A stretch of 64,000 nucleotides of DNA from the NCBI RefSeq assembly GCF_032268605.1, contig NZ_CP130318.1:5679501-5743500 (forward strand), read 5' to 3'. The notes beneath the pieces were generated by a model. That model was not told where the DNA came from, made no database searches, and saw only the letters and a list, made by a program, of their open reading frames with translations. Source of the DNA: Paenibacillus aurantius (GTDB lineage Bacteria > Bacillota > Bacilli > Paenibacillales > NBRC-103111). Within the stretch, counting starts at the first letter, position 1, and each line of letters begins with the position of its first letter. Below, one piece after another: positions 34,801-42,607 of this stretch. The translations under genes were made by a program, and so were the position numbers.

Positions 34801-37763
34801 AGGTCCGCCTTTTTCCACTCGGTAAGGGCGAGGCCGGCGTCATAGGCCAGGATTTCCTCTCTAAAATGAGCCGTCAACCGGGCGCGGGCCTCCTCCCGGG
34901 CATGGCCGTGCCCCATGGCCCTCATGAGCTGGGCCCTTGCCGAATCCATATCTGCCGCGCGAAGCAGCCCAACGGGGAGGACCGGCGGCAGCTCATGCAG
35001 CAGCTTTAGGACGGCTTCCATTCCGGCAAGCTTCTCGGCCGTCGGTTCATCCGTCGAATAAGCCAGCAAAGGGCCTGCTGCCTCATAAGCCTCCTGGCAT
35101 TCCGTGAGGCTGTCCAGATAACCAGCCAGCGCTTCCTCTACCTGTCCTTTAAGCGACGGTGTGTACGTTTCGAGGGCGGCATCGGACCAAACATGCTTAA
35201 ACGGATGCCCGGCTGCCTCTCCCGCGACGCGAAGCTCGCGGACAAGATCGGACCAGACGGTATAGTCCTCGATGCTCTTGGCCCCTACCACCGCCGGTTC
35301 CAAGGAAACCACTTCCGGTGCTTGCTTCACCGCTCCATATCGGGCCATGGCTTCGTACAGCGAGGCGCCGAAGCCTTGCTTTTTATGCAGAGAGGTGATA
35401 TACCCGTTAAGCTCGCTTCTCGAAGCGGCCAGACGATCGGCCTGCCTTCTCCACTCTTCAGGGGAAGCGCGGTGACCGGATTCCAAGGTGCGGCGCAGCT
35501 GTTCGAGCACCGCCTTCTTGGTGCTTTTGTTGGAATGCAGCTCGAGGCAGAAGGAGCCCAGGCCGATCTGCTCCAGCCGCTTCTGGACCACGCTTAGGGC
35601 GGCCATCTTCTCCGCGACGAATAGAACCGTTTTGCCGCTTGCCAAGGAAGACGCGATCATGTTGGTGATCGTCTGGGATTTGCCGGTTCCCGGCGGTCCG
35701 TGAAGAACAAAGCTCTTCTCCTTGCCCGCCGCGCTCACGGCCGTAATCTGGGAGGAGTCCGCCGAGATGGGCAGCAGCAGCTGATCGGGAGGAAACCGCT
35801 CATCCAGCTCTCCGGCCTCCGGGAAGGTTTCCCCCGGTTCCCATTCCAGGCGTCCGGTCATGAGGCTCGCGACCACCTTGTTCTTCGCCAGCTCATCGGC
35901 CCGGCTGCGGATGTCGTTCCACATGACGAACCGGCTGAAGGAGAACAGCCCGAGAATCGCGGACTCCTGGACATCCCATCGGGGAAGATTCATCACGACA
36001 TGACGGACGGTGGTGAAGATTCCGCTTAGATCGATCCCTTTCTCATCGCGGGGCAAGGGGTCCAGCCCGTCGAGATGACTCCCGAAATCCTGTCTCAGCA
36101 TTTCGAGCAGCGTAATATTGATCTGAGCTTCCTCGTCCCTTGCCCGCAGCACGAAACCTGCACTGGACGATTTGCGGACCAGTTCGACCGGCACGAGCAC
36201 GATGGGAGCGTAACGGGGCATAACGCTGGCAGCAGACTCATACCATTTCAGAACGCCCAGGGCGAGGTATAAGGTATTGGCGCCGTTCTCCTCCAGCGAC
36301 AACCGGGCCGAGCGATAAAGATGGATGCACTTGTCCGCAAGTTCTCTCTCGTTGGCATTGGCCCGCAAGCGCTTGTGAAGAAACTCCTGGTGGATCAGGA
36401 GGGTCAAGGGATGATTCGGGGTCGCGCTCGGGAATAGATCTGCACTACGGATCGTTTGGTCCCAATCCGACGGCTTCGCCAGCAGCTGAAACTCCTGCCC
36501 CTCCGCGAGCGCATCTTCCAGCTCTCCGAGCCGGGTGTTTAACAGAGGCAGCGCCGCCTTCGTCATGCGGAAGTTAAGAAGCGTATTGCGCAGGGTAAGG
36601 TCGAGCAGCTTTCTCTCCCACTGCTTCTGCTTCGTTACGGCAATGGACCGCACCTCTTCGGGGCGGTTTTGGATCACCATCTCTTTCGGCGCTTCTGCGG
36701 CGGCCGCGATTTCCTTGTTCTCCGAAACGATTTCCCACCCGTCAGGAGTCGGGATCCGGATAGGCAAGGGCCGGATGGCACTGAAGCGGGCGCGCCGCAC
36801 GTCCACGAAGCCGAAGAATTCATCGGGCTCGGCCAGATGAAGGAGGGCTGCGGCTTCCGCCTCCCCGTACGGCGACTGGCTGCCGGCATTCATCAAAGTA
36901 GCCTCCACGAGGCTCACTTCATGGACGCCGGCAGCCAGTCTTTTGGTAAGAAGCGACACGTCGTCCTGCACGCATTCGGAGAAGGTTTCCTCCATCAGCC
37001 ACACGCCCGGAAAGGCATGGCCTTTCGTGAAGATAACCAGGGGATGCAGGCCTGCCGCCTCCAGACAAGAAGCATATAAAAGCGTTAGATCCAGACAATT
37101 GCCCATCCCCTTACTCAGTATGGCATCCGGAAGCCTCACCCGCTGGCCGATCTCCTCGAAGCTGGCCGGAGCTACGCAATAGGTGGGCTGGCGGGACTGA
37201 ATAGCGGAATAGATCGCGGCCGCCTGATGACGGACGCGATTCGGGTTGCGGCTCTGGTAAGCATCGAAGGAGGGGCTTCCCGTCCATTTCTCCAGGAAAG
37301 AGGAAGCCTCCTTAAGGATTCCCGCAACCGCCGGATGGTTAGGAAGGATAAAGGCCGCGATCATCTCGGGCATCACCGCCAAGCCCGCCCATTGGTCATA
37401 GGCCAGAACCGCCATAGGGGAGGTTTCCCGATAAATAAGCGCTCCTTCGTTTATCACTTCCAGGGTAAGGCTGCCCGCCAGTCTTTCCGTCAGGCCAGCT
37501 AAATAAGCACCTGACACGTTTATGGAAACCGGGCCCAGATCAACCGTTTGCCCGGCGGGAATCACTTCGATTATTTTGGTCCAGTCCGCCGCGAATTCGG
37601 GCTCACTCTTGATCTTCACCTGCACCTGGTGCAGGTCCGCGGCCGAATCGTTGGTCAACGCGATCTTCCGGACCACCGGAACATAATTTTGCTGCATGGC
37701 ATAATTGACCACATCGTATCGAAGCCACTCGCAAAGCAGACTTCTGCCGACTACGCTCTCCAT
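31875..37763 (-). CDS. Giant TGase-like / DUF4011 / SF1 helicase / Vsr-like nuclease / DUF3320 protein
   Basis: 1962 residues, multi-domain. Residues 30-110 are a beta-sandwich; 215-255 form a transglutaminase-like core (GNCLDLTLLY with Cys223, then KGHAFPGVW with His249). DUF4011 spans about 379-640. The SF1 helicase is split: Walker A GPPGTGKS (689-696), a long helical insert (700-1290), then DEASQ (1334-1338), GDPKQLPP (1358-1365), QGDERD (1529-1534) and VAVSRAR (1568-1574). A Vsr/MTES_1575-like nuclease follows (Asp1656, CDG at 1674-1676, ARDRE) and DUF3320-type helices end the chain. It probably unwinds and attacks foreign DNA. The usual Glu of GIECDG is Leu here. Single-gene unit with its own terminator. 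Confidence 0.85.
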   Translation of the reverse strand: MESVVGRSLLCEWLRYDVVNYAMQQNYVPVVRKIALTNDSAADLHQVQVKIKSEPEFAADWTKIIEVIPAGQTVDLGPVSINVSGAYLAGLTERLAGSLTLEVINEGALIYRETSPMAVLAYDQWAGLAVMPEMIAAFILPNHPAVAGILKEASSFLEKWTGSPSFDAYQSRNPNRVRHQAAAIYSAIQSRQPTYCVAPASFEEIGQRVRLPDAILSKGMGNCLDLTLLYASCLEAAGLHPLVIFTKGHAFPGVWLMEETFSECVQDDVSLLTKRLAAGVHEVSLVEATLMNAGSQSPYGEAEAAALLHLAEPDEFFGFVDVRRARFSAIRPLPIRIPTPDGWEIVSENKEIAAAAEAPKEMVIQNRPEEVRSIAVTKQKQWERKLLDLTLRNTLLNFRMTKAALPLLNTRLGELEDALAEGQEFQLLAKPSDWDQTIRSADLFPSATPNHPLTLLIHQEFLHKRLRANANERELADKCIHLYRSARLSLEENGANTLYLALGVLKWYESAASVMPRYAPIVLVPVELVRKSSSAGFVLRARDEEAQINITLLEMLRQDFGSHLDGLDPLPRDEKGIDLSGIFTTVRHVVMNLPRWDVQESAILGLFSFSRFVMWNDIRSRADELAKNKVVASLMTGRLEWEPGETFPEAGELDERFPPDQLLLPISADSSQITAVSAAGKEKSFVLHGPPGTGKSQTITNMIASSLASGKTVLFVAEKMAALSVVQKRLEQIGLGSFCLELHSNKSTKKAVLEQLRRTLESGHRASPEEWRRQADRLAASRSELNGYITSLHKKQGFGASLYEAMARYGAVKQAPEVVSLEPAVVGAKSIEDYTVWSDLVRELRVAGEAAGHPFKHVWSDAALETYTPSLKGQVEEALAGYLDSLTECQEAYEAAGPLLAYSTDEPTAEKLAGMEAVLKLLHELPPVLPVGLLRAADMDSARAQLMRAMGHGHAREEARARLTAHFREEILAYDAGLALTEWKKADLQWFLPKVLKQGRIYKTIKGMALPGSVPQKSETAHTLSLILQYQTESAALLEAEGELAPLLGQAWNRGDTDWAAVEASRKWADELSGKLLQLFREPPAAAKARGQAADRLASGKEAFEAAYGSVLERFLTAWSTFQDLEERLARLLQLDFAALDERRGGGSWFAYRTGQARLWKENIDSLREWCSWRQVRGRAADAGLDSVLSAYEGGRLQHAEVTAAFERGWWKAAIQYGLEADPQLASFSGRLFEEKIKAFQETVDTFEQLTRQEISARLAANLPPLHSQAAASSEAGILLRAIRSGGRGLSLRKLFEQIPNLLSRLCPCVLMSPMSVAQYLDPKHPSFDLVLFDEASQLPTSEAVGAMARGRNVIVVGDPKQLPPTSFFAHSGAEEADEAVVPEDLESILDDCLALGMPEEHLLWHYRSRHESLIAFSNRHFYENKLLTFPSPLERKSNVRWHPVDGFYDRGKTKQNRAEAEQVIQEIISRLKDPQLRRRSIGVVTFNSIQQTLIEDLLDEAFRQDPELEQLASRLHEPLFIKNLENVQGDERDVILFSIGYGPDASGKVVLNFGPLNRDGGWRRLNVAVSRARYEMHVFSTLRAEHLDVSRTRAEGVSALRAFLEYAEKGRTALGLDAGQAEIRAGGIEEQIAAALKKEGYQADLHVGSSGYRMDLAIVNPGNPDAYLLGILCDGEGYKTGQTARDREVLREQVLRQLGWSLHRVWSMDWLDNPGKEIQRIMEAVKTAEEAEPLQSLADLKGTETGSGIIMDSQSVSVPQPDNEPEQGNPAPPSWRSVYKAASLEAVPLSSEEFYLSKNEGLLKNQLLQVIREEGPVSRSLLSRRVWQAWGMTRSGARIERHLAALLADLPVKKTVWEEIDYYWPDTEQPEKYSLYRVGENDQDRRSAEEWPPEEIANAVKEVLFIQGSLPLEDLTKETVKLLGYARAGAALDKAVRNGLQEALRRGDAELDKGRVTYKAR

Positions 37764-37933
37764 GGATCTCCCTGCCTCTCTGTATGAGCCATCGTAATGC
37801 CATTATAGCTCCTGTGGCCCTATCCGCAAATGAAGTTCTGCTTACCTCTTTCCACGGGGAGGAAAAAGAAGACGCCATCCGGTACAATGGATAAGGATAA
37901 CTTATAAATAGAGAACCGACTGGAGGGAGAACG

Positions 37934-38998
37934 ATGAACCATCAAGAAGAACAGGCCCCCGGCTGGGAAGCGATAGACCGAGAGCTGGAGAGGCTGTATG
38001 AAGGGCAGGAGCCTAAGGTTTACGGGACGCTCGTTCCTTACGCCCTGGGAGGGCCGGATCCGCTGACCGGCATCAGCGCGTACCGGGCCGAGGAGCCCCG
38101 TCCGCACTGGCACTTCGTCACGTACGGCTTCTCCGAGCTGTATGAGAAGGAATCGGATGATCCCGCTTGCAGCGGGTACGGCTTCGAGCTGACGTCCCGG
38201 CTTGTGCGGGACCCCATAGAGGAAGAGCCTCCCGCGTGGGCGCTCAACCTGCTGCAGAACATGGGGCGTTACGTCTTCCGGAGCGGCAACGTGTTCCGGG
38301 CCGGCGACTACCTCGACGCGAACGGCCCCATCTGTCTCGGAGCCGACACCGAGCTGACAGCCTTGGCTTTCGTGGAGGACCCGGAGCTGCCGGGCATCGA
38401 TACGCCGAACGGCCGAGTCGACTTTCTGCAGATGGTCGGCATGACGGGGGATGAGCTGGAAGCGATGCAGGCGTGGAACACGAGGGGCGTGCTGAAGGCC
38501 GGTTCGGAGCATCTGCCCTCCTGCCTGACCGACCTGAGCCGGCCTTCCCTGCTGGAGGAGGCAGCGGTGGCGGCCGCGATCCGGGAGGGCATGGCGCAGG
38601 CCGGCTCGAGCACCGGCTTTCTGTACGTGGACCAGCTCGGCTGGGAGCCGGGCCGCCGGGGCTTGTTCGGCCGCAAGCCGGATACGCTCTCGCTCGGGGC
38701 CAAGCAGGCCGGGATTATCGCCAAGATCCTCCGCGGGCGGATCCCCAAAGACCGGGAGCTGCGGCTGGTCGGCCCCGAGACGCGGGTCGTCCTGGAGCCC
38801 GGAGCGGCTCCCGGCTGGGAGGCGGGAGAGGAAGAGATCCGGATCGCGCTGGACAGCCGGACGGCCGAGGAGCTCGCGGAACGGCTGGTCCCCCGGGAGG
38901 GGACCGTCGTTCTGCCATCCCTGCCGAAGCTGGAGATCCGGATCGTCCGGACCGATATCCGGGACGCGGACGGCAATGTGATGCGGACGATCGGCTAA
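37934..38998 (+). CDS. Suppressor-of-fused (SUFU) domain protein
   Basis: 354 residues. The SUFU signature region is PRPHWHFVTYGFSELY (about 55-70) and the domain runs to about residue 200 (GFELTSRLVRD, WALNLLQNMGRYVFRSG, VDFLQMVGMTGDE). The C-terminal 150 residues are less conserved. Bacterial SUFU proteins are known from genome comparisons as immunity proteins of polymorphic toxins, though many stand alone. No toxin is adjacent; instead it diverges from the helicase-nuclease, 170 bp away. GGAGGGAG precedes the ATG. No signal peptide. Confidence 0.88.
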   Translation: MNHQEEQAPGWEAIDRELERLYEGQEPKVYGTLVPYALGGPDPLTGISAYRAEEPRPHWHFVTYGFSELYEKESDDPACSGYGFELTSRLVRDPIEEEPPAWALNLLQNMGRYVFRSGNVFRAGDYLDANGPICLGADTELTALAFVEDPELPGIDTPNGRVDFLQMVGMTGDELEAMQAWNTRGVLKAGSEHLPSCLTDLSRPSLLEEAAVAAAIREGMAQAGSSTGFLYVDQLGWEPGRRGLFGRKPDTLSLGAKQAGIIAKILRGRIPKDRELRLVGPETRVVLEPGAAPGWEAGEEEIRIALDSRTAEELAERLVPREGTVVLPSLPKLEIRIVRTDIRDADGNVMRTIG

Positions 38999-39008
38999 CT
39001 CAAGAAAA

Positions 39009-39062
39009 CCCAACCTTAGGCGGTTGGCTGCAAAGCAAAAAAACACCTGCTCGGTGTCTTTT
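39009..39062 (+). terminator. Possible terminator after SUFU gene
   Basis: Two small hairpins: CCAACC/GGTTGG and AACACC/GGTGTC, the second followed by TTTT. Stems are short, so termination may be weak. Confidence 0.5.
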
Positions 39063-39099
39063 CACATGGTAATGGGGAGGCAAACGCACCGCCGTCATG

Positions 39100-39342
39100 C
39101 TATGAAATCTCGGCTGCTCGTTGTCTCTTCCTGTACAGTTTTATTTCTTGATCCGAGGAGATGAGGATCGGCAGAATTTTTACGCTGCTGATCATGGACG
39201 TCTTGCATAACGGGCATACGGGCTGCTCTTTGAACGAGAAGCTATCCCTGATCCAGCTCTTGCATTCCTCTTCCACACAGGACCAGATGATGGTCATTTC
39301 TTCGGGTAAATTCTCCAGCGGTTTATTCCATGAATAAGACAT
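39100..39342 (-). CDS. Cold-inducible YdjO-like zinc-ribbon protein
   Basis: 80 residues. Two cysteine pairs, CVEEEC and CPLC, form a probable zinc ribbon; MSYSWNKPLENLPEEMTIIW is typical of the YdjO family of Bacilli, named from cold-inducible proteins. It lies 68 bp downstream of the cold-shock gene but beyond a strong terminator, so it may be read through or have its own promoter. Function unknown; probably RNA or protein binding. Confidence 0.85.
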   Translation of the reverse strand: MSYSWNKPLENLPEEMTIIWSCVEEECKSWIRDSFSFKEQPVCPLCKTSMISSVKILPILISSDQEIKLYRKRQRAAEIS

Positions 39343-39370
39343 CGGACTTTCCCCCTTAAAATTGCCGTTA

Positions 39371-39403
39371 AAAGAAAATCCCCAAACGTTAGGCTTGGGG
39401 ATG
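39371..39403 (-). terminator. Terminator of cold-shock gene
   Basis: Minus strand: ATCCCCAA / TTGGGGAT stem with inner GC/CG pairing, then TTTTCTTTT. Confidence 0.85.
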
Positions 39404-39410
39404 GTCTTAC

Positions 39411-39614
39411 TTAGTAAGTTTTTACGACGTTCTCAGCTTGCTGTCCGCGGTTGCCTTGAACCACGTTAAATTCTACCCGCTGCCCTTCATCAAGAGACTT
39501 GAACCCGTCCCCTGCAATCGCGCTGAAATGTACGAATACATCTTCGCCGCCTTCCACCTGGATAAAACCAAATCCCTTTTCTGCGTTAAACCATTTAACT
39601 GTTCCTGTTTGCAT
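39411..39614 (-). CDS. cspB: Cold-shock protein (CspB-like)
   Basis: 67 residues, single OB-fold cold-shock domain. RNP1 KGFGFI and RNP2 VFVHF are intact in the usual [18 protein letters not shown] context. It binds single-stranded RNA/DNA and melts mRNA structure. GGAGG is upstream of the ATG. It has a long leader (about 125 nt) with a strong hairpin, so post-transcriptional control is likely. YdjO-like gene follows. The paralogue letter is uncertain. Confidence 0.93.
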   Translation of the reverse strand: MQTGTVKWFNAEKGFGFIQVEGGEDVFVHFSAIAGDGFKSLDEGQRVEFNVVQGNRGQQAENVVKTY

Positions 39615-39658
39615 AGAAACACCTCCAAATTTTACATGAGCTTCTTATTCGGTTAAAA

Positions 39659-39720
39659 ATAAAAAAATCACATATTGCACAAGGTTAGTACTTAAAATAG
39701 TAACCCTCTGCGATATGTGA
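39659..39720 (-). promoter_or_regulatory. Long hairpin with T-run in the csp leader
   Basis: Minus strand: TCACATAT...ATATGTGA outer stem, with inner GCA/TGC and AGGGTTA/TAACCTT pairing, about 53 nt in all, followed by TTTTTTTATTTTT. It lies about 45 nt before the csp start and downstream of the predicted promoter. It could act as a cold-relieved attenuator or a temperature-sensing leader; a terminator for the upstream gene is the alternative. Confidence 0.6.
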
Positions 39721-39746
39721 ATTCAGGTCAAAATTCCAATAGATTC

Positions 39747-39775
39747 ATCTTACCACACTTTTATAATAGTTACAA
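39747..39775 (-). promoter_or_regulatory. Promoter of the cold-shock gene
   Basis: Minus strand: -35 TTGTAA (39770-39775), 17-bp spacer, -10 TAAGAT (39747-39752), inside AT-rich DNA 130 bp before the csp start. Confidence 0.5.
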
Positions 39776-39797
39776 TCCCTCTGGTGCGATAAATGAC

Positions 39798-39823
39798 AAT
39801 CGGCACCGCGCAGGGTGCCGATT
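39798..39823. terminator. Stem-loop downstream of the HTH gene
   Basis: Perfect 10-bp stem AATCGGCACC / GGTGCCGATT, loop GCGCAG. T-runs on either side are poor, so termination efficiency is uncertain. Confidence 0.6.
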
Positions 39824-39837
39824 CAAGAAGAGCAGGG

Positions 39838-40065
39838 TTATACATTTTTTGCGATAGGATCGATTTCGCTTTTCAATAACAGATATCGATGAACACTTCG
39901 CATGATCGGAACCTTGGTCAGGTTGCTTTTATCGACATAGGTTTTCATTTGATCCTTGGAAAGACCCAGTAACCGTCCGGCTTCTGTAACCGTTAATACC
40001 GCATCGAGATTAGTAGCATTAAAGGTTTTCTTTACTTTAAGATTCCAGTCTTCGAACACCGGCAT
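39838..40065 (-). CDS. Small helix-turn-helix protein (excisionase-like)
   Basis: 75 residues with a MerR/Xis-type helix-turn-helix (LTVTEAGRLLGLSKDQMKTYVD) and a basic C-terminus (IMRSVHRYLLLKSEID). Possibly a small transcription regulator or excisionase. AAAGG lies about 11 nt before the ATG. No integrase or phage gene is adjacent. Low GC compared with its neighbours may hint at transfer. Confidence 0.65.
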   Translation of the reverse strand: MPVFEDWNLKVKKTFNATNLDAVLTVTEAGRLLGLSKDQMKTYVDKSNLTKVPIMRSVHRYLLLKSEIDPIAKNV

Positions 40066-40377
40066 AGTTTTCGCGCCTTTCTATTCGCAGCCCCGTGCTT
40101 TTCTGGGCCGAATACTTTTATTATAACAGATTATCGTTTTTAGCACAGTTGCCGGGACGGTTTTCCCGCAAGCACGTAGTTGATTTCCTGATCAATCTTA
40201 CCTTTCCGGAAGATAAGTCAGAACAACGAGGCCTGAACCGAATGTCTTTGTTTCCGCCCGTTTCAGCACTTTCTTATCGATCCCTTGCATGGAGGATGGG
40301 CGTGCCGGCGATAGTTAATCTTCAAGAAATCCAATGCCCTTCCATTAACATGAGGCCCCTTCCTTAGAAGATGGCCC
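40066..40377. other. 312-bp stretch without a clear gene
   Basis: A 90-codon plus-strand frame (40095-40367, GTG start) exists but has no convincing ribosome site, domain or coding bias. The sequence is AT-rich and may be decayed. I see nothing I can name. Confidence 0.4.
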
Positions 40378-40590
40378 TTACGCCACACGGAGAATCAACT
40401 TAATGGAATCGAAGCGGCTGGGGGGGAAACCTCCAAGCCGCTTTTTTATCCCACCGGGCAGTAGGATGAACGGACATCCTGCCATTCTCATTTGTCGATA
40501 CCGGCTTGAAAATTCGATCTCATCCCCTTGGGTGACATTCCATTTTTGAGCCAACCTCTTGGGCAAGCTTACCCTCTTGCCATTGCCCAT
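40378..40590 (-). pseudogene. AbrB/SpoVT-like DNA-binding protein, probably degraded
   Basis: MGNGKRVSLPKRLAQKW then NVTQGDEIEF is the swapped-hairpin AbrB/MazE motif. Upstream in frame the codons for RYSRKIGR continue the domain, but there is no ATG/GTG/TTG ahead of them, and the ATG at 40590 has no proper ribosome site and would lose the first strand. The C-terminal 25 codons run through a stem-loop (40412-40447) that looks like a plus-strand terminator. I therefore think the gene has lost its start and perhaps its end. A non-standard start is the alternative. Confidence 0.45.
40412..40447 (+). terminator. Plus-strand terminator-like hairpin
   Basis: AAGCGGCT / AGCCGCTT stem with GGGG/CC inner pairing, then TTTTTT on the plus strand. 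No convincing plus-strand gene feeds into it. Confidence 0.6.
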
Positions 40591-40684
40591 GCGCCCTATT
40601 TTGCGGGAATATCGTTTTTCATTTAATAATTCATACCAACCCTCACATAACCGTTTTTTGGAAAATTTATAAAAAAGGATAAAG

Positions 40685-40712
40685 CAAAAACACCATCCGG
40701 ATGCCGGATGGA
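40685..40712 (-). terminator. Terminator of isochorismatase-MFS operon
   Basis: Minus strand: CCATCCGG / CCGGATGG with a 3-nt loop, then TGTTTTTG. Confidence 0.85.
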
Positions 40713-40772
40713 GTTCTGTTAGCAGAGTAGCTGGGAGTATCTCTATACCGATCCCACTTGCTTGAAGGTAAC

Positions 40773-41990
40773 CTATTCTTCTCTTAAAACTATGCCGGCT
40801 CGTGCTTTATCCGCGATTGTTTGTTCTAGCTTGCGGTTGAACAGCAGCATCAGGGCATTCGCGAAAAGGATGCTCATGGTTATATAGAACACGTAATGCA
40901 TGTCGTACAGTGCAGACACCGTACTTCCCAACAAAGGGCCGATCAGGTTCCCGAGAAATTGGGCGGACGAATTGATGCCGAAAGCCCGGGCCTGAACATC
41001 CGGCGGAGCCAGCTTCTTCACGAGGACATTAAGAGACGGCAGCATCCCGCCGACAAACAGGCCAAGGAAGAATCGCCCGATCAGAAGCACCGTGATATTG
41101 TCGGTTAAAGCCTGCGGGATAAACGTCAGACCCGACATCACCAGGGAAAAAATGAGGATTTGCCTCTGGCCGATCCGATCCCCGAATTGCCCGAGCAAGG
41201 GAGAACCGATCAAATTGGCGACACCGGTGATGGAGACAACCAGCCCCGCTATAAATTCAAGGTGCCCGCCATGATAGAGCGACTTCGTATAGATGGATAG
41301 AATCGGCTGAATGGACATCATCCCGATTTGAGTTACCGTGGTGGCGACAAAGATGGGGATCAGCGGAGTCATCATCTGCCAATGGCCCGTTCCGCGTGAT
41401 AGCTCTTTTCCTTGGGATCGTCCGGAAGCCGTATTATCAACGAAGAGCATCACGACGATGCTTGCCGTAAGAAGAATCAGTCCGGTCAAGACGAATACAT
41501 AGCGAAACCCGAAGGCTTCCGCTAGAATGCCTCCGATCAGTGGCCCGATCAAGCTTCCTGCCATTTGGCCTGTCTGTAAGGTACCCAAGGCCTTTCCGGC
41601 ATGTTCATCCGGGGTCACCGACGCCTGCAAAGAGATGGACATGGAGATAAAGCCGGAAAAAACGCCGTTGATCAGCCGCAAGACAAGCAGCTGCCAGGGC
41701 GCGCTGACATATCCCATGAGGATGGTCATAATCGCCATGCCAATTCCCGCCCGCAAAAGCATCACTTTGCGTCCGTATTTGTCGGCCATCGACCCCCAGA
41801 TAGGTTGGAAAATGACGGCCGTCACCGATTGCGCAGCAAAGATCCATCCGGACCATAGCTTAACATCTTTCAGCTGATGAACCCCTAGCTCTTCGATATA
41901 CAACGGCAGGAAGGGGATGATCAAACTGACCCCCGCCACCGCAATGAAATTAGATGCCCATAAAATCCATAACGTTCGTTTCCAATTCAT
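40773..41990 (-). CDS. MFS multidrug efflux-type transporter
   Basis: 405 residues, 12 helices. Motif A is GSMADKYGRKVMLL, motif C is LIGPLIGGILAEAFGF, with a second half motif GQFGDRIGQRQ. It resembles the Blt/Bmr and TetA(P)-like efflux family of Bacilli. Its ATG shares one base with the stop of the isochorismatase-fold gene (TGATG), so they are coupled. AAGGA lies 8 nt upstream. The divergent TetR gene and palindromes suggest induction by a small compound. Confidence 0.9.
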   Translation of the reverse strand: MNWKRTLWILWASNFIAVAGVSLIIPFLPLYIEELGVHQLKDVKLWSGWIFAAQSVTAVIFQPIWGSMADKYGRKVMLLRAGIGMAIMTILMGYVSAPWQLLVLRLINGVFSGFISMSISLQASVTPDEHAGKALGTLQTGQMAGSLIGPLIGGILAEAFGFRYVFVLTGLILLTASIVVMLFVDNTASGRSQGKELSRGTGHWQMMTPLIPIFVATTVTQIGMMSIQPILSIYTKSLYHGGHLEFIAGLVVSITGVANLIGSPLLGQFGDRIGQRQILIFSLVMSGLTFIPQALTDNITVLLIGRFFLGLFVGGMLPSLNVLVKKLAPPDVQARAFGINSSAQFLGNLIGPLLGSTVSALYDMHYVFYITMSILFANALMLLFNRKLEQTIADKARAGIVLREE

Positions 41991-42571
41991 CAGCCGTTTC
42001 CTTCATTCAAACTTGCGATCCAAGCCTCCGCCGTCATCACGTCGGCCTGACGGGGGAATACTTTCTCCATCAGCACGCGATGCACCTCGGGATCCGCATC
42101 CAGACACGCATCCGAGAGTACCTGGAGGGCGAAGTCCTTATCGGCTGCTTCCCGCAGCGTCGACAACACGACGCCGCTCGTTGCGATGCCGGTGAGCACC
42201 AGCGTGTCGATTCCGCGAGCGCGGAGAATGGCTTCCAGGTCACTGCCGGTGAAGGCGCTCACGCGGCGCTTCGTCACCAGCAGCTCCCCCGGCTGCGGCT
42301 GAACCGCACTGTAAATTTGTGTCGCCTCGTCCGATTCCGTCATGCCCCCCACTTGGGTGATCGCCGCAAAAGACTTGTTGTTCGGGCTGACTTCCGGATA
42401 GCCCTCACGAAAGGCGACGCGCACATAGATGACCGGGACGCCGTGGACGCGCGCCGCTTCGATCGCCTGCTTGAAGGGAAGCAGCAGCTCCGGTTTGGAA
42501 ACGAACCGCGACACGATGCCGTTCTGCAGGTCCATAACCAGGAGAGCCGTGCATCGAAGCCCACTTGTCAT
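41990..42571 (-). CDS. Isochorismatase-fold protein lacking the catalytic Cys
   Basis: 193 residues with the cysteine-hydrolase/isochorismatase fold. Asp14 (VMDLQNG) and Lys101 (VTKRRVSAF) of the triad are present, but the motif TGIATSGVVLSTLREA has Val134 where cysteine hydrolases have the nucleophile Cys. True isochorismatases such as EntB and PhzD also lack it, so hydrolysis of a vinyl ether or a non-Cys mechanism is possible. First gene of an operon with the MFS exporter, controlled by the TetR protein opposite. Confidence 0.85.
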   Translation of the reverse strand: MTSGLRCTALLVMDLQNGIVSRFVSKPELLLPFKQAIEAARVHGVPVIYVRVAFREGYPEVSPNNKSFAAITQVGGMTESDEATQIYSAVQPQPGELLVTKRRVSAFTGSDLEAILRARGIDTLVLTGIATSGVVLSTLREAADKDFALQVLSDACLDADPEVHRVLMEKVFPRQADVMTAEAWIASLNEGNG

Positions 42572-42607
42572 ATATTGAACACTTCCTCTATCGTATGGTA
42601 GGATAAA

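Noticed and set aside
37820-39046. 408-codon minus-strand frame opposite the SUFU gene
   Set aside because: Shadow; the plus strand encodes a recognisable SUFU protein with a good ribosome site.
40095-40367. 90-codon plus-strand frame
   Set aside because: No ribosome site or domain; kept only as an unannotated stretch although a plus-strand terminator-like hairpin follows.
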